From the NCBI GenBank assembly GCA_023228995.1, contig JALOAD010000009.1:1-64000 (forward strand): a stretch of DNA of 64,000 nucleotides. The letters run 5' to 3'. The notes beneath the pieces were generated by a model. It saw nothing but the letters and a program-made list of their open reading frames with translations. It did not search any database and was not told where the DNA came from. Both the position numbers and the translations under genes were made by a program. Position 1 is the stretch's first letter. Every line of letters begins with the position of its first letter. Shown piece by piece: positions 8,208 through 17,561 of the stretch. The stretch comes from Candidatus Muiribacterium halophilum. Lineage in GTDB: Bacteria; Muiribacteriota; Muiribacteriia; Muiribacteriales; Muiribacteriaceae.

Positions 8208-9293
8208 ATGAACTACAAAAAAAGACTACAGTTTATTAGAAAACTCGATATAATTACAGATGTTTACCATAATCCTGAAGAAATATTTACTAAATCAACA
8301 GAACTTTTAAAAAAATACCTACCTTTTTTTAGTGCAGTATTACGAATAAATAAAATTGATAATAAAACTACCAAATATTACACAGATGATAATGGACATA
8401 AACTCGAAAGAGAAATTTCAGAAAAATATTTCAATGAAAAAAAATCAAATTTCATTTTAAATGGACATTATGTATATATAAGACCACTTGTATTAAAAAA
8501 AGAAACATTAGAACATGAAAACAAAATGTTTGGATATTTTATATTTTTTTACAAAAACAAACTTGAATATAGAGAAAAATTATTATTAAGAGATTATATA
8601 GATTTTATAAATGATTCATTATTTATGATAGGTAAAATCGATAAGATTAAAAGTCTTTTTTCAAAATACATACCAGAATCAATAGTTCAAAAAATGGATT
8701 CAATAAAAGACATAAATTCATTATTAAAAGGTAAAAAGTCCGATGTAGCTATTTTTTTTGCAGATATAAGAGGTTTCACATGTTATTCAGAAAAACATAC
8801 ACCAGAAGAAGTCATTAAGTTTTTAAATTCAATTTTTTCAGTAATAGTAAAAGAAATATTCCTACACGATGGAATGGTTGACAAATTCATAGGAGACGCA
8901 GTAATGGCAGTATTCGGAGCACCAATTTCATATAGCAGACCATATGTAAATGCAATAAATGCAGCAATATCAATTCAAACAAAAATAAATAAGTTAAAAA
9001 ACAAGTATCCAGAAATTGGCATTGGAATAGGAATAAATTTTGGACCAGCAATATCAGGAAATATCGGAACAATCGATAGACTAGAATACACAGCAATAGG
9101 CGATACAGTAAATGTAGCCTCAAGACTCGAAAGCATCTCAAAAGCCCAAGAAATCCTAATTAACTCAAATTTAAATGATAAAGTGAAAGATATATTCAAA
9201 ACCAAGTTCATAGGAACTCATTTATTAAAAGGAAAAGCAGACGCGCAAAAGGTTTATAAGATTTTGGGGTCAGGTCTTCGGAATTCGAATTAG
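8208..9293 (+). CDS. Class III adenylate/guanylate cyclase
   Basis: A 361-residue cytoplasmic nucleotidyl cyclase. The N-terminal ~150 residues look like a GAF-type sensory region. The catalytic domain starts near residue 178 with metal-binding Asp186 (FADIRGF) and Asp230 (FIGDAVM). Base-selecting positions are Lys226 and Thr295 (EYTAIGDTVN), as in CyaB1-like adenylate cyclases, and the transition-state Asn302 and Arg306 are present. I place the start at 8208, just after TGGAG, rather than at 8160. The last eight residues and the stop codon are encoded by the end of a repeat element that begins at 9266, so the native C terminus has been replaced; the catalytic domain itself is complete. Confidence 0.88.
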   Translation: MNYKKRLQFIRKLDIITDVYHNPEEIFTKSTELLKKYLPFFSAVLRINKIDNKTTKYYTDDNGHKLEREISEKYFNEKKSNFILNGHYVYIRPLVLKKETLEHENKMFGYFIFFYKNKLEYREKLLLRDYIDFINDSLFMIGKIDKIKSLFSKYIPESIVQKMDSIKDINSLLKGKKSDVAIFFADIRGFTCYSEKHTPEEVIKFLNSIFSVIVKEIFLHDGMVDKFIGDAVMAVFGAPISYSRPYVNAINAAISIQTKINKLKNKYPEIGIGIGINFGPAISGNIGTIDRLEYTAIGDTVNVASRLESISKAQEILINSNLNDKVKDIFKTKFIGTHLLKGKADAQKVYKILGSGLRNSN

Positions 9294-9470
9294 ATTTTTC
9301 TAATGTGAGCTTTTAACTCTTTAAAAACCTTATCGATATTAGAATTAAACTTTTTTATTTTTAAAATTCAGCAAAACAACAAATTTTCTAATTATTATAT
9401 TTTTTTATGATATTTGCAATTATATTGTTGAATTCGAATGAAAAAAATCGAATTCCGAAGACCTGACCCC
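9266..9470. repeat. GGGGTCAGGTCTTC inverted-end element, copy 2
   Basis: A ~205-bp copy of the 1814 element with the same GGGGTCAGGTCTTCGGAATT inverted ends. Its left end supplies the last eight codons and the stop of the cyclase, and its right end lies 5 bp from the stop of the convergent Ig-repeat lipoprotein gene. The interior shares short words with the other copies (GATATTT, TTGAATTCGA) but is strongly diverged. Confidence 0.85.
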
Positions 9471-9475
9471 GCTTT

Positions 9476-12400
9476 TTATTGTATGTGTATTGTAAGCATT
9501 GATACTACTGTTATTTCATTCTCTTCATAACTTACTTCAATATCAATTATATCACCTGATAATGTTCCGGTTGAGTCGTAAATAAATTCTCCTGCTATTT
9601 GATTTATAGAACCTGACCCATTTATTATTGTATATGTTAATTCTGTTGAATTTCTTGTTTCTGTTACTGCATTATCATAATTTGAATTTACTGTTAAATT
9701 TGTTGTTAGATTATAAATATTTCCAGAATTTAAATTAGTTGTTGATGGATTTAATGTTAATGATATTAAATCTGGATTTGTATTTATTGTTATTGATATA
9801 TTTTCTGATATTCCATTTTCTGTATAATCTGCTCTTATTAAAGCAATATCTTTATGTGTTGAATTGTTATCATAAAAACTCTTTCCAAAACTATCGTGTG
9901 CTATTTCCCCATTTCCTGATATTTTACTCCACATTATTTTGTTAAATGGTACTTTAACTTCTGCTTGATTATTATATACTCCTGTTATTTTTAAATTTTC
10001 TAATTGATAATCATTTCCTGGTCTTATCCTAATAGTCTGAGGTGTTGCTTCAAGGCTTGTTAATTCGGGTTTTATTATTATTTCAAAATTTGTATTTTTT
10101 TCTATATTATTTTCTGTATAACTAAATTTTAATATTGCAGATTCTGATGGTTCATAAGATGCTACGCCTCCGGGAGCAAGATATATTCCAACACTTTGCC
10201 ATGTTCCTATATTATTTGTTATTTCAATATCAACATCTGATATATTTAAGTCTTTTATATATCCATCATTATAATGTGCTTTTATATCAAGGTTATTCCC
10301 AATATCAAATAAATCTGATACTTTAATTACTTTTTTTATAAAACTCAATTGAATACTTTCTAATCTATGCTGTGTTGTTATATTTAGAAATGTTTGCTGA
10401 GTTTTATACATTAATTTTAACTTTGTAATTCCTGATGCAGATGGTGCTTGAAAATCGTTACCTATGAGAGTTCCTGATCCTTCTGCTATAGACCATATTA
10501 AATCTGGCTCATAAGAAATATTCTGTACACTTCCATCGCTATAGTGTGATACTACATTTATTGCTCTTAAATTAAATATATTATCTGCTGCAAGATTTAT
10601 TCCTGATGGATTTATTGTTATTGCTGTTAATATTGAATCAACAAATATTTCTAAAACTGCTGTTTTTTCTATTATTAATCCTGAACTTGTAGTTTCAGAA
10701 TATCTGCATTCAAGTCTATTTACTCCACTGTTTACACCTGTATAAGTGCTTCCGTTAAGTGTTCCACCTCCTGAAATTATAATCCAGGTTACATTTGAAA
10801 CTGTTTTTGAATTTCTTCCATCATAACTCGCTGTAACTATAATGTTATTAAGGTTAAGCGTTCCTCCAATTCCAAGATTTGCATTGTTGGGAGATAGTGT
10901 TATTTCTTTAAGAAGAGGGGTAATAATAAATGTTATATCTACATTTTTAATATTTCCTCCATGATTATGACTAATTCTTAACACTGTATTTCCTGCATTA
11001 ATTGGTGCGGTAAATACTGAATCTATGAGAATTCCATCTCCTGAAAATATTTGATATGACAAATTTGTAACTACTCTTGAAGAACCATCATCATAATGAG
11101 CTGTAACTACAAAATCTGTTAAATTCTTTGTATTACCAATATCCAAATTATAACTCATAATATTTGAACTTAAATGATCGAGTGCTGGAAGTATTGTTAT
11201 TAAAATTCCGTCTTTCCATATTTGATTTGTTACTGGATCTTGATAACTTACCTCAAGAAATGCACTTCCACTAATTGCTGATGCTTTGTAAGTATTTCCT
11301 GTTATTGTTCCTTGTCCGGTGAGTTTCCATGTTATATTTGTAACAATTTTTTCTGAATTATTATCATATCTTGCTATTATATCTAAATTTGTTAAATCAA
11401 ATACTTGATTTGCATGAAGATTTAATGGTCCAGAATCGATTCTTACAGAAATACTCACTGGATTTATAATTATATTGAAATCTTTTGTATACTCATATAC
11501 TCCTTCTTCAAAAGAAACTGTTAATACTGTATTTGAGCTTGTTATTTGCGATGTAAATACATTGTCCGAAGATATAGTTCCAGGTCCTGATTTGATAATC
11601 CAATCTACATTTGTAATTGTTTTGGTACTTCCATCATTATAATGTATTTTTTTTATAATATTATCCAAATCTAATGTATCTGTTTTATTCATAGTAAAAC
11701 TTGATGGAATTAATTCAAAACTCTGAAATATTGGAATAACTTTTAATACAAATGATGCTGTCTGTATTATATCTCCTTCCTGAAAAGAAGTCTGAAAAAC
11801 AACTGTTCCACTCATTGTTCCTGTTACTATATATCCTGATAAACCTGCATTTCCTTCAAGAATATTCCATACAGGATTTGTTATTTCTTCTTGTATACCT
11901 TCTTCAGCATAATGGGCAAATACTTTAACCTGTCTTAAATCATAACTTGTTGATACATTAATAAATTCTGAATTATGCGATGTTGTCAATTTTGTAAGTT
12001 TTCTACCAACATTAATAAAAACATCTTTAGCTTTTCCAATTCCACCTTCCATATAATAAGCTTCAACAACTGAATGTCCTATTTGAGTAGATAAAAACTT
12101 ACCATTTTGTGAAATACTTCCAACTCCACTTTTTTTTCTCCAATTAACATTAGCAATTATTCTATAAGGGGCATCTGAGTAATAAGCTATTATTTGTATA
12201 TTATTCAAATCCTTTTCAATTCCAAGAGAAGCATTTACTGATTGTGTAGAAAGTTCAATTCTATCTAGTGTTCTTGGTGTATTATCAACCGTAAACATTC
12301 CTGATGGAATATGATCTTTTTTTAAATTATTTATCACAGGTACAATTTTTATTCTTACATTATTTTCATATCCAGATATATCCATATCACTATGCCATGT

Positions 12401-13591
12401 AATAATATGATCTCCCTCTGGAAGATTTTCAGTAAGTCCTGAAATATTTAAACTTTTAGAATAAGTATTTCCACCATCTTTTGAATAATAAAATTCAATA
12501 CTATTTATATTTGAATTTGGATTAACAAGAGTGTATTCAATCATTATATCTGTTGAATTACCCGTAACATTCCTTATAAAAGCTAATTCTACATCATCAC
12601 CTGTAATAGTTACAGGAAAATCTCTTTCAATAGTAATACTATTTTCTGAATATCTTACGCTTAAAACAGCTCCTTGATTAGCAGTTTGATCTGCAAAAAA
12701 TACAAATCCACCATTAAAATTTTGAACTTGACCACTTCCAGATTTTACATACCATAAATTCGGAAATACTACAGCAGTTTGACCATCATTATAATGAGCT
12801 GTAAGCTTTACAAGAGAAAGATCATAATATCCGCCAACTTCCTGTGCCTGAGTTGGTTCTAAAACAATATCAGTAAGTGTATGAAACACTTCTATTTCAA
12901 GCTCAGTTTTCTGAGTAATTCCAGAAGCAGTATATGAACATTCAAGTATAACTGTTTGAGCTTGTGATGGAGCATTAAATCTATCTGCAAACAAATTTCC
13001 AATTCCTGATTTTAAACTCCAATTAACATTACCCACAAGTATTTCAGCATTATCTGAATAAACAGCATAAACTTTAAGATTAGAAAAAAACAAAGATGAA
13101 TCAACAGCAATTTTTAATTTAGAAGATGAAAGTTTTAATTCTTTAAAAAAAACTTCTCCATAATTATTAATATGAAATGGTTGAGAATATACAGGATTTC
13201 CAGTTTTTTCAAAATCATTTGAAACAAGTTTTAAAATAACATCAACTTCATTTGTTATATCAGAAGCTGAAAACCAATTCACAAGTTTATTAGTACCTTC
13301 TCCAATATTGCTATTTCCAGTTACATTAGCAGTTTTTCTAAATACTTCACCAGAATCTACTGAATAATAAATATCAACCGAAGCAGTATCAGCTTCTTCA
13401 TCCCAAATATCAAAATAAACCTGAATATTTCCTTTATTTCCCTGAATTCTAATATTTTCTATAACTGGAGCTTTATTTAAAGATATAGGAGTAATATATG
13501 CAGTTTTTGAAGGTTTACCACTACATGCTGTAAATAAAAAAAATATTATAAACAATAATAAACCTGCATAAAATCTCGTATTTTTTAACAT
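9476..13591 (-). CDS. Giant Ig-like-repeat surface lipoprotein
   Basis: A 1371-residue lipoprotein with lipobox FTAC (Cys23). About twelve diverged repeats of ~90-100 residues follow, each with the pattern L-x-x-I-x-L, then (Y/F)-x-L-x-x-(V/I)-x-(V/I)-x-A-x-Y-x-D-G, N-V-x-W, S-G-x-G-x-(L/I), and a closing beta strand. This is the bacterial Ig-like (Big2-type) fold. Two fibronectin-like segments are inserted (near residues 45-135 and 335-425; VDIYYSVDSGE and IEFYYSKDGGN). It is probably a long stalk or adhesin on the cell surface. It is downstream of the barrel gene with a 12-bp gap, so the two are probably co-expressed. Confidence 0.85.
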   Translation of the reverse strand: MLKNTRFYAGLLLFIIFFLFTACSGKPSKTAYITPISLNKAPVIENIRIQGNKGNIQVYFDIWDEEADTASVDIYYSVDSGEVFRKTANVTGNSNIGEGTNKLVNWFSASDITNEVDVILKLVSNDFEKTGNPVYSQPFHINNYGEVFFKELKLSSSKLKIAVDSSLFFSNLKVYAVYSDNAEILVGNVNWSLKSGIGNLFADRFNAPSQAQTVILECSYTASGITQKTELEIEVFHTLTDIVLEPTQAQEVGGYYDLSLVKLTAHYNDGQTAVVFPNLWYVKSGSGQVQNFNGGFVFFADQTANQGAVLSVRYSENSITIERDFPVTITGDDVELAFIRNVTGNSTDIMIEYTLVNPNSNINSIEFYYSKDGGNTYSKSLNISGLTENLPEGDHIITWHSDMDISGYENNVRIKIVPVINNLKKDHIPSGMFTVDNTPRTLDRIELSTQSVNASLGIEKDLNNIQIIAYYSDAPYRIIANVNWRKKSGVGSISQNGKFLSTQIGHSVVEAYYMEGGIGKAKDVFINVGRKLTKLTTSHNSEFINVSTSYDLRQVKVFAHYAEEGIQEEITNPVWNILEGNAGLSGYIVTGTMSGTVVFQTSFQEGDIIQTASFVLKVIPIFQSFELIPSSFTMNKTDTLDLDNIIKKIHYNDGSTKTITNVDWIIKSGPGTISSDNVFTSQITSSNTVLTVSFEEGVYEYTKDFNIIINPVSISVRIDSGPLNLHANQVFDLTNLDIIARYDNNSEKIVTNITWKLTGQGTITGNTYKASAISGSAFLEVSYQDPVTNQIWKDGILITILPALDHLSSNIMSYNLDIGNTKNLTDFVVTAHYDDGSSRVVTNLSYQIFSGDGILIDSVFTAPINAGNTVLRISHNHGGNIKNVDITFIITPLLKEITLSPNNANLGIGGTLNLNNIIVTASYDGRNSKTVSNVTWIIISGGGTLNGSTYTGVNSGVNRLECRYSETTSSGLIIEKTAVLEIFVDSILTAITINPSGINLAADNIFNLRAINVVSHYSDGSVQNISYEPDLIWSIAEGSGTLIGNDFQAPSASGITKLKLMYKTQQTFLNITTQHRLESIQLSFIKKVIKVSDLFDIGNNLDIKAHYNDGYIKDLNISDVDIEITNNIGTWQSVGIYLAPGGVASYEPSESAILKFSYTENNIEKNTNFEIIIKPELTSLEATPQTIRIRPGNDYQLENLKITGVYNNQAEVKVPFNKIMWSKISGNGEIAHDSFGKSFYDNNSTHKDIALIRADYTENGISENISITINTNPDLISLTLNPSTTNLNSGNIYNLTTNLTVNSNYDNAVTETRNSTELTYTIINGSGSINQIAGEFIYDSTGTLSGDIIDIEVSYEENEITVVSMLTIHIQ

Positions 13592-13603
13592 ATTTACCTT
13601 TCC

Positions 13604-14662
13604 CTATTCAAAATAGAATTTAACTCCAAAACTCCAAGTGTAATTATTTGAATCTATCTCGTATATTCGGCTTTTAATTCTAAAACTCTCTTTTTCAGAA
13701 AGAATAGCAAAAACCTCAAAAAACATTGAAAAATCTTTTTTTTCCTCAAATTCAATTCCATATAAAATACAAGGAGCATAACTTCTTTGAGCTGTAATTA
13801 TCTCATTTTGCCCAGGTTCAATAAGAGAATGAATATATTTAACATAAGAAATACCATATCCAGCATAAGGCTTAAATCTAGTATGCTTTCCAAGTTTATA
13901 TTTTAAAATAAAAGAAATAGGTTCAAATTCAAAAGAATAGTCACTTCCAGCAACAAAAAAGTCATCACCAGTCTTTTCCTGTTTATAAGACATTTTTCTA
14001 AGTTCAACTTCTATTCTATCACTTCTTTTATACCCAACACCAAAATTATGAATAATATCATTTTCAATATAAGCAAAACTTGTTGTAGAAGGTTGAAATT
14101 TACCTAAACCTGCAAAAAAATATGAATTTCTTTTTTTATTATTAACACCATAAGAATAAATTGTTTTTTCATTAATATTTTTAGAAATTTTTTCACCATA
14201 TTCAGGATCAACAACATAATAATCATTATTTCTATTTTTAAGATGTCTTTTAAGAAGATCATCAGCATTAATTCCAGAAGTAGAATCTTCAATTAAAGAA
14301 GTACCCTTAGAAAGACCAGAATTCCCAGAAAGAAGGGTTTCAAGTTTATTAGAAACTTTATTAAAATCAATGTCTGAGATAAGAAGAATATCTTCCCTAT
14401 AATCATGCATAACACTCTTTAGAGAATACAATTTAGTATTATCAACACCATATCCATTAGTATTATATACTCTTCTTAGAATCTCACTAATAACAGCAGC
14501 TTTTTCAAGAGAATTCAACTGAATTTTATCCTCATAAAGAGAAGCAGTTTTAGTTATAAACCCACTATCATAAAAATATCTGAAAAGTTCCGAAGTATTA
14601 TCACAAAAAACATTTATACATAAAAATATAATTATAATAATAAAATAAAAAAGTCTTTTCAT
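13604..14662 (-). CDS. Outer-membrane beta-barrel-like protein
   Basis: A 352-residue exported protein with a strong signal peptide (residues ~1-20). The first ~170 residues are helical with a Ser/Gly linker. From about residue 175 the sequence alternates polar and hydrophobic residues in amphipathic strands (YFFAGLGKF, FGVGYKRSDRIEVEL, FKPYAGYGISYV) and ends in WSFGVKFYF-E, resembling small outer-membrane barrels. It is upstream of the giant lipoprotein gene in the same operon and could anchor or export it; that link is inference. The start ATG at 14662 has GGGG upstream. Confidence 0.65.
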   Translation of the reverse strand: MKRLFYFIIIIIFLCINVFCDNTSELFRYFYDSGFITKTASLYEDKIQLNSLEKAAVISEILRRVYNTNGYGVDNTKLYSLKSVMHDYREDILLISDIDFNKVSNKLETLLSGNSGLSKGTSLIEDSTSGINADDLLKRHLKNRNNDYYVVDPEYGEKISKNINEKTIYSYGVNNKKRNSYFFAGLGKFQPSTTSFAYIENDIIHNFGVGYKRSDRIEVELRKMSYKQEKTGDDFFVAGSDYSFEFEPISFILKYKLGKHTRFKPYAGYGISYVKYIHSLIEPGQNEIITAQRSYAPCILYGIEFEEKKDFSMFFEVFAILSEKESFRIKSRIYEIDSNNYTWSFGVKFYFE

Positions 14663-14727
14663 TATACCCCACAGTCTTTTATTAAATTATCGGAATTTTT
14701 CTATTTTTATTCAATATAAAAAAAAGC

Positions 14728-14910
14728 GGGGTCAGGTCTTCGGAATTCGACTTTCGAATTCTTAAAAACCCCACCCCTATTAGAATAATGCTTTTTTAAC
14801 CTTAAAAAACAATAGTTTGAAAATATTGGACAAAAACTACATATTCATGATATTTTCACTCATATCTTTGAATTCGATTATCAAAACCCGAATTCCGAAG
14901 ACCTGACCCC
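14728..14910. repeat. GGGGTCAGGTCTTC inverted-end element, copy 3
   Basis: A ~183-bp copy with ends GGGGTCAGGTCTTCGGAATT and the complement AATTCCGAAGACCTGACCCC. The right end lies 7 bp beyond the pckA stop codon. The interior is AT-rich, diverged from the other copies, and without ORF. It fills most of the gap between pckA and the barrel gene. Confidence 0.85.
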
Positions 14911-14917
14911 AAAGCTT

Positions 14918-16564
14918 TTATTTTCCTGGGCAAGATCCCTTGATATCACTGCTTATATTCTTATCTTTATATACTTTATCAAAGTATGCAGAAAATTCTT
15001 CTGCTAATTTTTTTGCTTTTTCTGTATAAGCTTTTTTGTCTTTCCATGTATTTTGTGGAAATAATATTTCAGTCGGTACTCCTTCGCATGTTATTGGTAT
15101 ATTTACATGGAATAGTTTATCTTCTTTGAATTCAATATTATCAAGTTCACCTGATAATGCTGTATCTATCATTTTTCTTGTGTATTTTAATTTTATTCTT
15201 TTTCCTATTCCATATGGTCCGCCAGACCAACCTGTATTAACTAAATATACTTTTGCTTTATGCTTTTCCATATTATCGCCTAACATATTTGCATATATGC
15301 TTGGATTAAGTGGCATAAATGGTTGTCCAAAAAATCTTGAAAAGGTTGCTGATGGTTCTGTTACTCCTCTTTCTGTTCCTGCTAATTTGCTTGTATATCC
15401 CATTATAAACCATAGCATTGCTTGATTTTTATCGAGTTTTGATATTGGTGGCAATACTCCGTAAGCATCTGCTGTTAAAAATATTATTGTTTCTGGATGT
15501 GATCCACATGATGATTTTTTTATTTTTGGTAATGATTCTAATGTGTATGATGCTCTTGAATTTTCTGTTAATCTATTATCACTATAATCAAACTCTCCAT
15601 TTGGATATAATAATGCGTTTTCAACAATTGCTCCATGTTCTGTGTAATCTGCATTATGCATTACTGCATGATATATTTCCGGTTCTTTTTCTTCGGTTAT
15701 ATCAATCATTTTTGCATAACATCCATTTTCAAAATTTGCTATTCCTTTATCACTCCATCCATGTTCGTCATCTCCAAGTAGATATCTGTCTGGATCTGCT
15801 GATAATGTGGTTTTACCTGTTCCAGATAATCCTAAAAACAATGCTGTTTTACCATCTTTTCCTTCATTTGCTGAACAATGTAGTGGCAAAATTCCTTTTG
15901 AAGGAAGTAAATAATTCATTACTGTGAAAAGCATTTTTTTTACTGATCCTAAATAATTTGATCCTACTACAATTCCTTTTTTTCTTTCAAAATCCATTAC
16001 TACTACCATGTCAGATGATGTTTCTGAGTCTGCATCTCTTAATAATCCTTTATACTTTTTATTGTCTAATTTGTCTTTTCCTAGTGCTATTAATAAAAAT
16101 CCATCTTTGTTAAAACAGCTTTTTTCTATATCTTGTGGTATTGGTCTAAACATATTATCTGTAAATAATGATGTTAATGCTAATGGTGTTACTGTTCTTA
16201 CTGGAAATGCATAGGAAGAATCAGCTCCTACAACTCTATCAGTTATATATATTTTTTGTTTTTCTGAAAGCATTTTGAGTGCATCTTCCCAAATTTTATC
16301 AAAAGTGCTTTCTTCCATTGAAACATTATTTGATGAATTCCAATCAATAATATCAAGATTTTCTTTTCTTTTTACTATATATGTATCTTTTGGACTTCTT
16401 CCTGTTGATTCAGGTGGTGTCCATGAAGCTAAACAACCGCATGATGCAATAGCTGCTTCCATATTTTCAACAACTTCCTGAATTGTCTCTTTTCTTGAAA
16501 TATTCTCTAAAATACAACTTTTTTTTGAATCTAATACTTCATTTAATTTTTTTTCTAAATTCAT
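14918..16564 (-). CDS. pckA: Phosphoenolpyruvate carboxykinase (ATP)
   Basis: A 548-residue ATP-type PEPCK, which interconverts oxaloacetate plus ATP with PEP, CO2 and ADP. The kinase P-loop is GLSGTGKTT at residues 245-253. The metal-binding His229 lies in LHCSAN, and the LLGDDEHGW motif (about 262-270) and GCYAKMI are conserved. Length is typical of the family. AGGAG lies 6-7 bp upstream of the ATG. It is monocistronic; no terminator is evident but the repeat element at 14728 follows directly. In a fermentative organism it may run in the carboxylating, ATP-forming direction; that is inference. Confidence 0.97.
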   Translation of the reverse strand: MNLEKKLNEVLDSKKSCILENISRKETIQEVVENMEAAIASCGCLASWTPPESTGRSPKDTYIVKRKENLDIIDWNSSNNVSMEESTFDKIWEDALKMLSEKQKIYITDRVVGADSSYAFPVRTVTPLALTSLFTDNMFRPIPQDIEKSCFNKDGFLLIALGKDKLDNKKYKGLLRDADSETSSDMVVVMDFERKKGIVVGSNYLGSVKKMLFTVMNYLLPSKGILPLHCSANEGKDGKTALFLGLSGTGKTTLSADPDRYLLGDDEHGWSDKGIANFENGCYAKMIDITEEKEPEIYHAVMHNADYTEHGAIVENALLYPNGEFDYSDNRLTENSRASYTLESLPKIKKSSCGSHPETIIFLTADAYGVLPPISKLDKNQAMLWFIMGYTSKLAGTERGVTEPSATFSRFFGQPFMPLNPSIYANMLGDNMEKHKAKVYLVNTGWSGGPYGIGKRIKLKYTRKMIDTALSGELDNIEFKEDKLFHVNIPITCEGVPTEILFPQNTWKDKKAYTEKAKKLAEEFSAYFDKVYKDKNISSDIKGSCPGK

Positions 16565-16643
16565 ATAATCTCCTATTTTTTTTATATTAAAACCTTTTTA
16601 CAATCGAAACCATGGTTTATTATGATTTTTTTAATGGAAGTTT

Positions 16644-17561
16644 TTATTCAATAAACGAATACGCACATCCGAATATTCCAGCTTCATCGCCAAGTTTTGC
16701 TAATTTTATATCAAGATTTTTATAAGAATAATCAAGACATAATATTTCACTATAATACTTTATTCTCTCAAGAAAATAAAGTCCTGCATGAGAAACTCCT
16801 CCGCCTATTATTATGCATTGAGGATTTATAAGGTTTACAACTGAACTTATACCAACTGAAAGATAATAACACATTCTATCTACTGCCTGTATACAAAGTT
16901 TGTCACCTTTTCTTGCATTATCGAATATTTCTTTTGCTTCAATATGCTGATAATTGTTACTTTCTATAATACTTTTTTCTCCATTTAAAAGCTTTTCTTT
17001 AACAAAATTTACCATTGCAGAAGCTGATGCATACTGTTCAAGACAGCCTTTTCTGCCACATGCACATAAAATTCCATCTTTTTCTACATTTATATGTCCA
17101 ATCTCGCCGGCATTATTATCTGTACCGCCAAACATTGTATTGTTTAAAATAAAAGCTCCTCCTACACCTGTTCCAACTGTAAGCATAAAAAGATTTTTAT
17201 AATTTTTTCCAGCTCCTATCCAGTTTTCTCCTCTAATTGCCATATTAACATCATTATCAATTTTTATTTCTACATTATATTTATTTTTAAGAATTTTGCT
17301 TAAATTTACATTATTCCATCCTAAATTCGGTGCTGTTACAATAACAGAATCTGTTGATACTGTTCCTGGAAAACCTATTCCTATTGCTTTTAACTTTACA
17401 TTTTGTGATAGTTTATCTATTAACTCAAATAAATTATCACATACTTTATCAAATCCATGAAAAGCTTCAGTTTTAACTCTATGTCTTAAATGAATTTTAG
17501 CATTTTTATCAATAAGAGCACCTCTTATATTAGTTCCGCCAAAATCAATACATATATACAT
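16644..17561 (-). CDS. ROK-family sugar kinase (glucokinase-like)
   Basis: A 305-residue ROK-family kinase that phosphorylates a hexose with ATP. The ATP site is IDFGGTNIRGALID, and the catalytic and sugar residues are in NDVNMAIRGE and the GEIGHI loop. The zinc motif is CACGRKGCLEQYAS. There is no N-terminal DNA-binding domain, so it is a kinase rather than a NagC-type repressor. The start is ATG at 17561: it shares one base with the TGA of the upstream sensor kinase (TGATG), and AGGAG is 7 bp away. This tight coupling to a hybrid histidine kinase is unusual. The exact sugar cannot be told. Confidence 0.9.
   Translation of the reverse strand: MYICIDFGGTNIRGALIDKNAKIHLRHRVKTEAFHGFDKVCDNLFELIDKLSQNVKLKAIGIGFPGTVSTDSVIVTAPNLGWNNVNLSKILKNKYNVEIKIDNDVNMAIRGENWIGAGKNYKNLFMLTVGTGVGGAFILNNTMFGGTDNNAGEIGHINVEKDGILCACGRKGCLEQYASASAMVNFVKEKLLNGEKSIIESNNYQHIEAKEIFDNARKGDKLCIQAVDRMCYYLSVGISSVVNLINPQCIIIGGGVSHAGLYFLERIKYYSEILCLDYSYKNLDIKLAKLGDEAGIFGCAYSFIE

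Noticed and set aside
15418-15927. Long plus-strand frames opposite pckA and other genes
   Set aside because: They are antisense shadows of strongly conserved genes, with Leu- or Ile-rich nonsense composition and no ribosome sites.
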